Positions 53,769 through 64,000 of a DNA stretch of 64,000 nt are shown piece by piece. Position 1 is the first letter of the stretch. Each line of letters opens with the position of its first letter. Below the pieces are notes generated by a model. The model was not told the origin of the DNA. It saw only the letters and a list, made by a program, of their open reading frames with translations, and made no database searches. Source of the stretch: Acholoe squamosa (Eukaryota; Annelida; Polychaeta; Phyllodocida; Polynoidae). Both the position numbers and the translations under genes were made by a program. The stretch lies in assembly GCA_949317995.1 (NCBI GenBank), contig OX439046.1, positions 40,460,002 to 40,524,001 of the forward strand. Direction: 5' to 3'.

Positions 53769-54022
53769 CAATTGAGAATAATTTGTGACATATTGATAAA
53801 GATATCTCTCGAGATAGTGAATAACACCAATAAATGTATTATGAAACCGCATTCTAGCTCCCTTTTGATATGCAGTAATACATTTAGATCCCAAGGATTT
53901 TGATAGTTATTAGTAACTGGAATATAGTATAAAGAGTAATTTAAATGTTAAGGGGAAAGGACTTGATTCCACCCCCTAATCCAAATCTATCCGGAGTGGG
54001 TTGTTTCAACCTCCCCCTAACA
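53769..54022 (+). repeat. array repeat 3, right part
   Basis: Resumes with CAAT (target-duplication copy) and GAGAATAATTTG. The last 40 bp carry four substitutions relative to repeats 1 and 2 (for example GAGTGGGTTGTTTCAAC for GACTGGGTGGTTTCACC), while the rest is nearly identical. CCTAT follows at 54023-54027. Confidence 0.85.
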
Positions 54023-54027
54023 CCTAT

Positions 54028-54394
54028 GATGCAAACATATTTTGAACATATCGGACAAATATGGTACTGTGAGATTAACTATGCCTCTGAACTTATCAAA
54101 TCATTAGTTTCAGCTTTGTAATGTCAAGAAAAAAAAGTTTTAAGCATATTTACTCTCTTGTCCCGCATCTGCTCATTTCCTTGTCCCGTGTCTGCTAATT
54201 TATGGAGCAGCTCATCAGTTTTTAGCCTATTTCAACCACAATTCCTTTATCAATTGGGTATTATGGTCTCAAGGAATTTCACAGAACCATATTTGTCCCA
54301 TATATTCAAAATTTGTGGCTATCATAGTTAAAAAATGGAAAAAATATCTGTCCTGTGTCTGCTAGTCCCGCGTCTGCTCGTCCCACGTCTGCTC
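54028..54394 (+). mobile_element. right part of the split inverted-repeat element (15-bp units)
   Basis: It ends AATGGAAAAAATATCTGTCC, then GTCCCGCGTCTGCTC and GTCCCACGTCTGCTC, the reverse complement of 36063-36107 with one extra unit. Further copies of the same word lie inside at 54163-54205. Rejoined to 36063-36117 the element would be about 420 bp. No coding capacity; target duplication not found. Confidence 0.65.
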
Positions 54395-54796
54395 ACAGAT
54401 ACCGAAAAATGTTTACATAAGCCAGGAAAAGTTTGTTATAAACGATTCCAGATGTTGTAAAGTTCGTTATAAGGGGATTATTTTACTAAAGAAATGTATT
54501 GGGGTGATTTGGGACAATGAGATTTGTTTGTTATAAAAGAAAATTCGTTGTAACAGGATTCGTAGTAAAGGAATTTCACTGAACCACTAATGTGTCTGTA
54601 GTCGGGGATCAAGTATATCTGGCTATCCTCTACCAGCGACCACCAGGGGTGGGAGGGAGCCCAAAGTAGATACCAATCCCCATAGAGCTAGCTGTCTCGA
54701 TACAGACCCATTTCAAGATGGGAAAGGAAGCCCAATCGGCTGATGAAATCCTTTTGTATTACTAGACAAGGTAACATTGTAACCTGGGATTGTAAT

Positions 54797-54800
<4 letters not shown>
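54395..54800. other. unassigned intergenic sequence
   Basis: AT-rich. AAGGAATTTCACTGAACCA near 54570 echoes AAGGAATTTCACAGAACCA near 54274, perhaps part of the same old element. Confidence 0.4.
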
Positions 54801-54880
<80 letters not shown>

Positions 54881-54995
54881 AAGACAGGGAGACAGAGACA
54901 GAGAGAGACAGAGAGACAGCCAGAGAGAGAGACAGAGAGAGACAGAGACAGACAGACAGAAAGACAAAGAGAGAGGAAGGGAGACATGAGAGACA
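54801..54995. repeat. GA / GACA compound microsatellite
   Basis: (GA)n for about 48 bp, then (GACA)n and mixed GA/GACA words. It gives Arg-Glu or Ser-Leu pseudo-ORFs on the two strands. Confidence 0.95.
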
Positions 54996-55728
54996 GACAG
55001 TAGCAGAATCTATTTCTCTCCTGAAAACAACTCCAGATGAAGAAGCGCCTATCGTGGTGACAATACGTCTCCCACCAAGTGAATTATTTATTGTATAATT
55101 AGACTTGGGTTACGGTGTTTGGTGGTAGAAGGGGACAAATAGACGTGCACCAGACCCCGTGATGTCACACAGTGTGCAGTCCTAGTCTATCATAGATCAG
55201 AACCGGTACGCCAACCAATTTCGCAGATTTCATAGAGAATTTGAATTATTCACTGATATCATTGCACATGGGTTTGAACATACTTGAAACTGGAAACGGT
55301 GGTACTGCACCAGCAATACCACAGGTAGTTATTCACTGTTTAATTTGACTTGGGGATTCACAGCAATACCACGGGTGAAATAGCAAATTGCTAATAATGG
55401 TATATCATTCACAACCCAGGCAGAAATCAAGTTTCCTTTGTGGTAGTGTCACTTCTTTTTCTTAGCATAGTTTAAATTTTTAAAGATTTTGTACATCAGG
55501 GTCCAGAATTGCTAAAACCCTCAAACCCCTGGAAGAGAATGCGGCTATTGGATCGAAGAGCATGATCTAAAAGCTAGAAAATGGATCACAAAACTCCAAA
55601 ATAAAATTGCTTTAGTCTAGATGACTGATGATTGAGGCAGTCTGCGTGGCCACATGGCTCATGGCTCATAACAAGTTTTGACTTGTTAATTTGTCTAATT
55701 AAAGAACAGGCTGTGGGTAGTCTAACAG
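54996..55728. other. unassigned intergenic sequence
   Basis: No gene seen. CAGCAATACCAC with GTTATTCACTG-like context is duplicated near 55310 and 55360. Confidence 0.4.
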
Positions 55729-56180
55729 TGCTGTAGGCACTGTTAGAGTGAATCAGAGACTTGGTGCTGTAGGCACTGTTAGAGTGAATCAGAGACTTGG
55801 TGCTGTAGGCACTGTTAGAGTGAATCAGAGGCTTGGTGCTGTAGGCACTGTTAGAGTGAATCAGAGACTTGGTGCTGTAGGCACTGTTAGAGTGAATCAG
55901 AGGCTTGGTGCTGTAGGCACTGTTAGAGTGAATCAGAGACTTGGTGCTGTAGGCACTGTTAGAGTGAATCAGAGACTTGTTGCTGTAGGCACTGTTAGAG
56001 TGAATCAGAGGCTTGGTGCTGTAGGCACTGTTAGAGTGAATCAGAGACTTGGTGCTGTAGGCACTGTTAGAGTGAATCAGAGACTTGGTGCTGTAGGCAC
56101 TGTTAGAGTGAATCAGAGGCTTGGTGCTGTAGGCACTGTTAGAGTGAATCAGAGACTTGGTGCTGTAGGCACTTTAGAGT
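55729..56180. repeat. 36-bp minisatellite, about 12.5 copies
   Basis: The unit GTGCTGTAGGCACTGTTAGA plus GTGAATCAGAGACTTG is nearly perfect, with A/G variation at GAGACTTG/GAGGCTTG. Since 36 is a multiple of 3, the plus strand stays open for 144 codons of a 12-residue repeat (VNQRLGAVGTVR). It has no start context or flanking coding sequence, so it is treated as repeat, not gene. Confidence 0.95.
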
Positions 56181-58878
56181 GATGGCGCTAACATCGATAG
56201 TCCACTAGGCCTCTATCGCAGAAATTTATATAGGAAATGTATAATTTATATAGAAAATGTATGATTTATATTATAGGAAATGTATATCTCAATCGCGTGA
56301 CAGAGGCCAAATGGATTATGGGTTTTAGTAACCAACAACTTCGTCCCAGGATTACTGTGACATATACAAGAGGTAAGTACAAGTATCGTTAATGTGATGG
56401 TTATGATGCTGTTAATCCACCATATGTTAGATGGGGATGCTGAAGACGAATAACACTCTCAGCCCCAGTTAATCAACCCTGGATCTCCCCTCCATTCCTA
56501 AATTGGACGTCTCACTCAAGATATTTCACCCTGGCATATTGAATCTTTACTATTGACTGGTGCACAATGCATTTCGAAATGATTAGTTTTTACATTAAAA
56601 TTACTTATAAAATCAAGCTTCATAGTTAAATGTTGATACATGCAGATGGCACACGATGTTTGCAAGTTGAGAAGTTAGAGGGGGTGATACTTATGTTATA
56701 CATATATGGACGATTTTGATGGACAGTTGACGGAATAAGGCTACTGGTGCCATACGCTCATGGAAATTGTTTCATTGTGAGGGGATAGATGTTAGGGGAC
56801 TCTCCTAGTCTAAAGTCCCCTATAAACAGATCTTCACTGCCTTTGATCCATATGTCATCAGTGCTTCGTCATTGCCTTCATAGGCAGCCAGTCAGGCAGT
56901 GACGAGTGAACACTAAACACGAGTCACTGGCATGAAGGCCACAACTGACGAAAAACCCCATAGCCTTAACCAAGACAGATTGTCAGTTCAGCGGCCAGTC
57001 AGCCAGTGACAACTGTCACCTGACCGCATTTTGATATACGTCATGGATCTGAAACACTGCACGGTCAAGGATATTGTAACGAGGAGCTTTTGACACCATA
57101 AGAGAGATATTTAGAGATGGGCAAATGCCCCCATATGAGTTTAGAAAGAAGTGCACACTACAACAGGTTCCATTCAACTCTCCAGAATCTTTATTGTACT
57201 TCACATATGTAGACACACAGATACAATCCCATTTTAGGCCACACCCCTTGGCTGATGTGGTGGCTGTCAATCGTTTTTTATGCTGCCCCTAGTCTGACCC
57301 TTTATCCCTTCTCCTACCTGGATGGTCACTGCACTCCTCCTCCCTGTTACCTGTTACATCACCCCTCCACACTATACCTGGACATACCGGTCCACCCCTC
57401 CTCCCTGTGTGAACCCTCCAGTCAGCCATGAAACCCATGTAGTCTAGGTTTAGTAGATTTCCGTTTCTACCCCCTAGTTCATCCCCATTACAATATATGT
57501 TTTCAGCAATAATTGATATTTCACATCATAAATGTGAAAAATACTTGTGGATTGGATTCATAAACATTTTCATTGGATTTGAAGGGAAATCCAATTAAAA
57601 GGGCCCCCCTTGACGACGTTCAATTTTTTTTGCGCTCCCCCCGCCAGAGGCACAGAGAATTTTTCTGTCCCTCTTTTATCTAAAGTAGCACATGAGCTTT
57701 TATGCCAAAAAGATTTTTTAAGAGGGATTAAATGTTTGTACGCCCCCTCAGGAGGGGTCAAAGGCTTTTGTCCCCCCCCCCCTTGATAAATAATGACAAC
57801 TCCCTTGGACGAGCCTATCAGTATATTCAATATTTACTGTTAATTTCTAACAAAGAATCCTTAAAAGGCATATACTGTGACTCTGCAACCCTTAGAATGT
57901 TACATTTGGTGATGAAGTCTTTATTGCAATCAAAATGTAGCCGACAAAAAATTATTATGGCCACTTCCCTTAGCGCCGCTATCTAGGAAGGCCCCTTTAC
58001 CTTTTGCGTGTTTCCTCAGTAAATGATCGATCAAGGCTTTGTGACTGCTAGTTCCTGTTTTTTAACTATCTGCTTTTCCATGGTTCATCTTTATCGTAGG
58101 CTATATTTTATGTTATTCCCCCTCTATGAGCCTAATTCCAGGTTTAGCACCTATTCACCCTGACTACGAGCAGCTGGTCCTGGATGCTTCATCGTGCCGG
58201 CACGCCTGGCTGGTTTTGCTGAGTCGGCAAGAAGGAGCCAGCATCCATCTCCAAGCCAGATGCTGACATGTCTCCATCCAGTTTCCACCCGACTTACTAT
58301 TCTTTCATGCATTTCTCAGTTTTTCCCCACTTCTCCTTTCTTGGTTCTCTAACATTCCGTGTTTGCTGCACCATTGGCTTGTGACGGAGTTATACCCCGG
58401 TCCAGCACCCAGTTGGGGATCAGTCCCAATCCCTGTGGATCTCAGACAAAAGCACATCTCAGCCTTAATTACCAGGCCCTTTAAAACTTTTGTAAAGAAA
58501 TCCGCCAATTGCTAACAACAACAAAATACCATCCCTTCCTTAGCCTAAAGGGTTTTACAACTTTCTTTCCGAAGTTGGATGAGAGTGGGAAAGAGAGACA
58601 TGTAGATCTAGTGTGTTTACAATTGGCCAATATACAACATGTTGGTCAAACCAAGTTCCAATTGTCAGAAGGTTTTAACATAGAGCCAGGTACGAGAGAT
58701 CTAGATTAGCCGACAACTAAATAACCAAACAACCAAGGATGAAGAATGTCGACTGGGTGAGTGTCGTGCCTGATACCACCGTGACTGCCGCAGTAATGTT
58801 CATGTAAGGTAATGAAAGTGCCTACACCTACCAAGCAAATTTGCAGCGAAAAAAGAGACTGCAATTGAAAACCATAAT
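56181..58878. other. gene-free interval
   Basis: No intact gene. On the minus strand around 58468-58510, QLADFFTKVLKG resembles the end of a Ty1/copia RNase H but follows a stop and is isolated. A C homopolymer lies near 57770. Confidence 0.4.
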
Positions 58879-58995
58879 TTGTAAGAACACTTCAACATAA
58901 TTTCCTTAATTTTCAGATTGTAAGAACACTTCAACGTAATTTCATTCATTTTCAGATTGTAAGAACACTTCAACACAATTTTCTTTTTCAGATCG
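58879..58995. repeat. 39-bp tandem repeat, 3 copies
   Basis: TTGTAAGAACACTTCAACAT...TTTTCAGA units start at 58879, 58918 and 58957, diverging slightly. Confidence 0.92.
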
Positions 58996-60137
58996 CTAAT
59001 TGGTGTGGATACCGGTAGCTAATATGAAAAGAACTGTTGAAACGAGTTCGAGGATGTAGAGCAAGCTCTAGCCTTTGTGTCTGCATCCAAATGTAATTGG
59101 AGCACTTCCATTGATTGCCTGGTGCAAAACGCAAAAGTTTTAGTAGGCGGGGTGTAATCAAAAACGTGTTCGCCCCTCCACACTATACCTGGACATTCGC
59201 TGTGGCCAGGATTCGAAACCGTGCGACTGGAACGCGCAATGGAAAGAACGGATTGTCGTCCAACACCTCTGCAAGCCATCGGCGGTGGAGGTATGATATG
59301 AATTATGATTTGTCCAATATCGCCTCAAGCCATCACCCAGCGAACGCGTTTTTTTTTTGCGGCCCGGGATAGAGCCGCGAAAACTCACTTGCTATCACTT
59401 CAAACACTTGTTGAGATTTAAGTTCCTCTGTCAAAGACTAAAGAAATAACGTGGAGGTGTGCATTTACACTGCATCTCTAAATTCTACTGAGAATATGAT
59501 CGGCTGCATGCCTAGGGAAGGACGAGGTAGCAGGCAAAAAAGGGAAGGAAAACGTAGCACTGGCAGTCGGCGTATAGGGAAGGAAGAGGTAGCAGTGGCA
59601 GTACCAGATAGGCCTCGGGGAGGTAGCAGCTGGCCTGGGCCAGAAGCTAGACTCCAACAGATTCTCAGTGTTGTTCACTCTATATGCATATACCGTCAAT
59701 TGCACCGAGATGGGCTCAAATTTATATTTTTCCATGGGAAGGAGGTACATGTGACTAAAACATAAAAGTTTTAGATATTTTCTATCTTATATGGGTGGGT
59801 ATGGTTAGGATCTAGTTCGCAAACCAAACTTTTGCCCATGTATGATTAATATTTGAAACAGCAGGCTGCATGATAGCAGCCTTTTTAGGGGTATTTTGAA
59901 CGTTTTTCAATAGTGCCCCAGAAATGATGAGGCAAAATAAAAGGAAAATACATTGGGAATCAATAATATTTTGATTTTTACTATTCGCCCTAAACATTAA
60001 GCAGCATACCTCATCACTGTTAGAATCATTCCCCTTTAATATCTGCTATGAGGTATTGCTGAGAACCTTGTGGTGTAGGTGTAGTGGAACCGTACGTCCC
60101 ACATTTTTCCCTGTAATCTAGAGAATAATTAGTACTA
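58996..60137. other. unassigned intergenic sequence
   Basis: Short ORFs on both strands (59115-59372, 59451-59765) have no recognisable domains; the latter runs through AGGGAAGGA-rich, loosely repetitive DNA. Confidence 0.4.
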
Positions 60138-60391
60138 CACTGAGAAAAAAAAGGTTACTCACTTGAGTCTAGATCCAGTCTCAGGCAATGTCGCCAAAAT
60201 GAGTATCATTTGAGACTCATCCTGATCCTTGCATGATACTCAGGCAAAGTCAGAGTATCAACCAAGGATCAGCCTCAAGATCTGCCTGAGTATCATGCAA
60301 GGATCAGGATGAGTCTCAAATGATACTCATTTTGGCGACATTGCCTGAGTCTGGATCTAGACTCAAGTGAGTAACTTTTTTTTTCTCAGTG
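60138..60391. mobile_element. foldback element with TA-CACTG ends, second member
   Basis: CACTGAGAAAAA...TTTTTCTCAGTG flanked by TA (60136-60137, 60392-60393). Arms of about 110 bp are almost perfect inverses: GGTTACTCACTTGAGTCTAG near the left, CTAGACTCAAGTGAGTAACT near the right. Internal words GATACTCAGGCA and TGATCC also repeat. It has no ORF. Ends and design match 3770-4073. Confidence 0.88.
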
Positions 60392-62512
60392 TACCTATAT
60401 CATATTCAAATTGGTATTAAGAATACCTCATGTATCTACAATGAGGCAGTGTAGAGGAAAAAACATAGTTTTGAATGTATAGGCTTGTAATTCTATCTTT
60501 GTAAATGAAAGTGGATGTGGGGTAGTTTTTGAGGAACCATACATGCCACATATTCACCAACCTCCTAAAGTCAATGTTGCACAGTTTGAGCTCATATTAT
60601 TATTAAAAATTTCTACTTATATAAGGTATTGATAACAGAAATAAGGACAACATTCTACCAGCCACTTTTGATTTAAGAGACATAAATGTGGCATGGAACC
60701 GTACGTGCCACATGGAACCATACATGCCACATAATCTATTATGCCTTTTAATAACCTGAATCTGCAATAAAGCATCTATGTCATGTTACAAAATGTACTA
60801 GCATAAAGAGACATTGGCTAAATTCATATATTTTGGATTTTATACCAATCTGGTCTATTTAAGATAGGAAAATTCGGCTCCCAAAAATGAGGCATTTTGG
60901 TCAGGAATCCCATAGGAATGCTATATAATTGATTTGAAGCTAAAATGGGCAATTATTCATATTAATGTTCCTTTCATCCTAGGCCCCTCCATGCATCAGT
61001 ATTGTTGACACAAATCTTTAGAACTGTCCAAGCATTTCTATTTTTTCACTCAATTGGATCCCTGTGACTCCATTTCGGTTGACCAGGTAAGGCACTGACC
61101 ATTGCAATGTTTCCGTCTCAGCCCCGCACAACCCAGCTCATTCCTGGCACATGGCAGCAGGACAGTAATCAAGGTAGGAAGAAGTAGCAACTGGGCAGCA
61201 GAGTATAGAATGGGGCAACATTGTAGGAGCATGTTAGAAACACGTTGACTAGGGGTCCAAGGTCAATGTGACCAGATTTGACCTTGAAATCAGATATTTA
61301 AAGACATCACCTAATAGAGCACGTGACTGTCTGGGTGGGGGTGTACCCACCCATGTGAGATAGGTAGGGTGAAGATGAGTGCTGACGACAATGGCTGAGA
61401 TACAAAAGTGCATGGTGGGGATGTGTGGGTGATGTGCATGTCGTGCTGTAAGTGTCTAGTATTGCATTGATACATCATGCCAGAAGTGGATCAACCAGAT
61501 AGCATCAACATGACGTATAGATATTGTGACTAACTGCTCATTAGGACTGCATTCATGCCATTACTATAAAGACGATGGCAATGGTGGGATAATTACGCAC
61601 TATATATGCCGTACCCAGAGGGCCAGCTGGTTGTTTTAGGGTCCTTATTGCTGATTCCGAAGTTACCACAGTATCATTCACTACCAAGTGGTCAATAACT
61701 ACACACTCCAAATGGACCCTGTCTTCTAGATGCCAACACTTGGTGATATGTGCCTGGATATCTTAAATCATCGTGTGTTAGTACAGCGGTAGGTAGCACA
61801 CCATTACTGGGAGGCAGCACGTTATTGGCGCTCAGGTTAGTGTTAATTAAGTCCTGTAGTATGGATATATAACTACTATGTCAATTCATGACATTAGGTA
61901 ACCTCTCCCCATGTATTAATGATGTGGCCCGCCCATTGCTGATTGTGGTACATATCAGCATAACCTACACTAAGCTGGTGTCAATATATTGCTGCGACTT
62001 GATATTCATATGTCACATGTCACTTGCATAACAGAATCCCATTACGTTGAGTGCCTTAAAATAATATTGTAAACGGATAATAATTTCCTGGCAGGGCTTG
62101 TACGCAAATATTCATGTTTTCCTAGTTGACCACCCTCAGTTTAGGCATCAACGCCACCTTCACACACCAGCCACCCCACGAAGGGAGTGATCATTTTCAA
62201 CAACAGCTGGGGGGAGGGCTATTTGGTTTGAGGGGTAAACATTTTTCAACCGCATGACCGGGCGAGGTCAAAAAAATTTCAGCCCCTCTGGGCAACTGAT
62301 GGGGGGGGGGGGGTCAAAATAATTTTACCTGTTTTTAGCAAAAATGCACCACCCCCAGTTGTAAAAATGATAACTCCCGAATAGATAGGCCTTCTTTCCC
62401 CCGGCTTTACCCCATGAAATTAGTAGTGAACGAGCATCATTTGCCTAGATATTATGAGAATGGTTGAATTAGGAATAGCCAGCAGATTGTCCGGAGAGGA
62501 CTGTTCCCAAGA
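60392..62512. other. gene-free interval
   Basis: No gene. Copies of a GGAACCRTACRTGCCACA word occur at about 60533, 60693 and 60714 (and 60087 upstream). A G run lies near 62305, in a stretch loosely resembling 57740-57805. Confidence 0.45.
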
Positions 62513-62716
62513 GTAGTTTCCCAGCAGGCCACTGACTGAACCTCTATAGTACTTCACCCTGCATAGTGCACGAGCAGGAAGTAGTTTCCCAGCAGGCCAC
62601 TGACTGAACCTCTATAGTACTTCACCCTGCATAGTGCACGAGCAGGAAGTAGTTTCCCAGCAGGCCACTGACTGAACCTCTATAGTACTTCACCCTGCAT
62701 AGTGCACGAGCAGGAA
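62513..62716. repeat. 68-bp tandem repeat, 3 copies
   Basis: Units start GTAGTTTCCCAGCAGGCCAC at 62513, 62581 and 62649 and end GTGCACGAGCAGGAA. They are identical by eye, so the amplification is recent. Confidence 0.95.
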
Positions 62717-63330
62717 GGCTCGGTGAGGTTGTCCACGGTTAGAAGCAGCACCTGGAGTGGGGACAGCAGGCAAGCTGCCCTCTCAGTTATCACTACTCAT
62801 GTACCACACTCAATGGTGTCCTTTGGACAAGGGTGGGAGTTATGAGTGCAGGGGTGGGTGTTGGATATATGTAGAATTGTAGAGGAGACAGGGATGAGGG
62901 TCGCTCTGGTATTATGTAAATCTCGAAATGTTAAAAATCAATAGTTGAGGACTTCTCGCTTTATCATACAAAGCCGAGAGTCACCCATTATAAAACAAAC
63001 TACAACAAGTGGTTTTAGACACACAATGGCCTGATCCAAGACTCATGTTTGCCTTCATCGATCGGCACTAATCAAACTACTCCACATAGATAAGAGTACG
63101 TTAGCAGACATTGCTCACAACACATACCAAGAGAAAACGTGACAAATCTATATCATTGTAAATAAAAATATCACATTCCATGATAATATAAGGACGAAGA
63201 GGATTGTGCTAGTTTAATCAACTACCATAGCATATACCATGGCCCTGCATATGGCTTACGACTTGCATGTATCCCATTGCAATTTTCGCCGCCCCCCAAC
63301 CGCCCCCCCCCCCCACACACACAGGTATAT
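62717..63330. other. unassigned intergenic sequence
   Basis: Nothing recognised. A C run lies near 63305. Confidence 0.4.
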
Positions 63331-63575
63331 TGCCACACCATTTCATGCTGCCATGGCAATAACGTGTTGCTATGATTTCATGCTGCCATGGTTATATCAT
63401 GTTGCTATGATTTCATGCTGCCATGGTGATATTATGTTGCTATGATTTCATGCTGCCATGGTGATATCGTGTTGCTATGCTTTCATGCTGTCATGGTGAT
63501 ATCATGTTGCTATGATTTCATGCTGCCATGGTGATATCGTGTTGCTATGATTTCATGCTGCCATGGTGATACCGT
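63331..63575. repeat. 35-bp minisatellite, about 7 copies
   Basis: Unit TTGCTATGATTTCATGCTGC plus CATGGTGATATCATG, with T/C and A/G variants; the first copy at 63331 is partial. Confidence 0.93.
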
Positions 63576-64000
63576 GTCAATGCCTGACTCATCACATGTT
63601 AGGCATTGATTACTTGTTCAGCATTGCTGAAGACGTACATGTTGCCATACACATCATGAACTTAACCTACACGATATAACTATACCGTTTGTCATAATCT
63701 GAATAGCCCTTGTCTAGAATCACTACCCCCTATTACGTAACCAGTTATTGTGATAACCATCTGGTTAAAGCACATCAACAACACATTCATCAGATTGGCT
63801 CACGACCCAGACTGCAGGATATTTTCACACATTGAATGTATACTATTTATATGTGAGTGACCCCCCGGGCTTTGTATTATATCAATGCCTTTGTAGGGGT
63901 TCGTTCCCCCGTCGGGTGCGCAGAGCCTTCAGAGGGACTGTTCACTTGATTGTGTCACTCCCCCTATGTATACCATACCGATCCAGGGTAGTTGGAAGGT
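63576..64000. other. unassigned intergenic sequence
   Basis: No gene or repeat seen before the window ends. Confidence 0.4.

Larger units (their letters stand above)
36118..54022 (+). mobile_element. nonautonomous LTR-type array: LTR-internal-LTR-internal-LTR
   Basis: Three about 1.04-kb repeats (36118-37141, 38116-39157, and 40132-40923 joined to 53773-54022) alternate with two 974-bp internal segments. Outside the whole array CCTAT is present on both sides (36113-36117 and 54023-54027), a 5-bp target duplication. Repeats end CCCCCTAACA. TTGCTGGTGGAGTTTCCC follows repeats 1 and 2, where a primer-binding site would sit. It has no gag or pol. The start ATTGGG is not canonical TG and no strong polypurine tract precedes repeat 2, so boundaries may shift by 1-2 bases and the LTR reading is an inference. 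The third repeat is split by the Ty3/gypsy element. Confidence 0.72.

Noticed and set aside
57570-57830. Possible relation between 57596-57805 and 62270-62400
   Set aside because: Both have G/C homopolymers followed by AATGAYAACTCCC, but similarity beyond that is too weak to call a family by eye.

Overview
This window looks like intergenic, transposon-rich DNA from an animal genome, probably a marine invertebrate. Reasons: no intact host gene is visible; Ty3/gypsy, DIRS-like, non-LTR and SINE-like elements occur together; there are many short inverted-repeat DNA elements and minisatellites; and one repeat pair carries a GTGAGTGAGT...ACGCC arrangement that recalls SINEs common in molluscs. The phylum is inference only. 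No rRNA gene, tRNA gene, CRISPR array or bacterial-style operon is seen.

Layout. 1-11 kb: a 23-bp minisatellite, small tandem repeats, an inverted-repeat element with a 6-bp target duplication (2246-2579), a foldback element (3770-4073), an 876-bp terminal-inverted-repeat element (5961-6836) and a (TA)n tract. 11.4-18.5 kb: a block of dead retrotransposons. It holds a broken non-LTR element with endonuclease and reverse transcriptase pieces, interrupted by an inverted-repeat insert; a SINE-like repeat; a decayed DIRS-like element on the minus strand (tyrosine recombinase, RT-RNase H, Gag); and a short 5'-inverted non-LTR tail. 18.5-36 kb: mostly unique sequence with small inverted-repeat elements, a 53-bp minisatellite in a 158-bp higher-order pattern, very regular hairpins (29599-29675, 31377-31451) and SINE-like copies.

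36.06-54.4 kb is the centrepiece, a three-level nest. The outer level is a small inverted-repeat element built from 15-bp units (36063-36117 plus 54028-54394). Into it went a 5-kb array with the plan LTR-internal-LTR-internal-LTR (36118-54022, flanked by CCTAT). Its three about 1.04-kb repeats each carry a TATA box, a 54-codon ORF in a strong start context and a polyadenylation signal. Into the third LTR went a 12,845-bp, apparently intact Ty3/gypsy retrotransposon (40924-53768) with two 375-bp LTRs that are identical by eye, a CAAT target duplication and a primer-binding site matching the 3' end of tRNA-His.

The Ty3/gypsy element has three long plus-strand frames. Gag has a long coiled coil, a capsid-like region and a CCHC knuckle. 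Pol lies in the -1 frame and carries protease, RT, RNase H, a DDE integrase, a GPY/F-like region and an AT-hook tail. A 982-codon ORF3 sits in the position where other elements carry env, but it has C2H2-like zinc-finger spacing and no membrane segments. About 1.5 kb of AT-rich noncoding DNA precedes the 3' LTR. This element, with its unrecognised ORF3, is the best candidate for something undescribed.

54.4-64 kb: a GA/GACA microsatellite, a 36-bp minisatellite that stays open as protein, a second foldback element sharing its ends with the one at 3.8 kb, further small tandem repeats, and otherwise featureless DNA.
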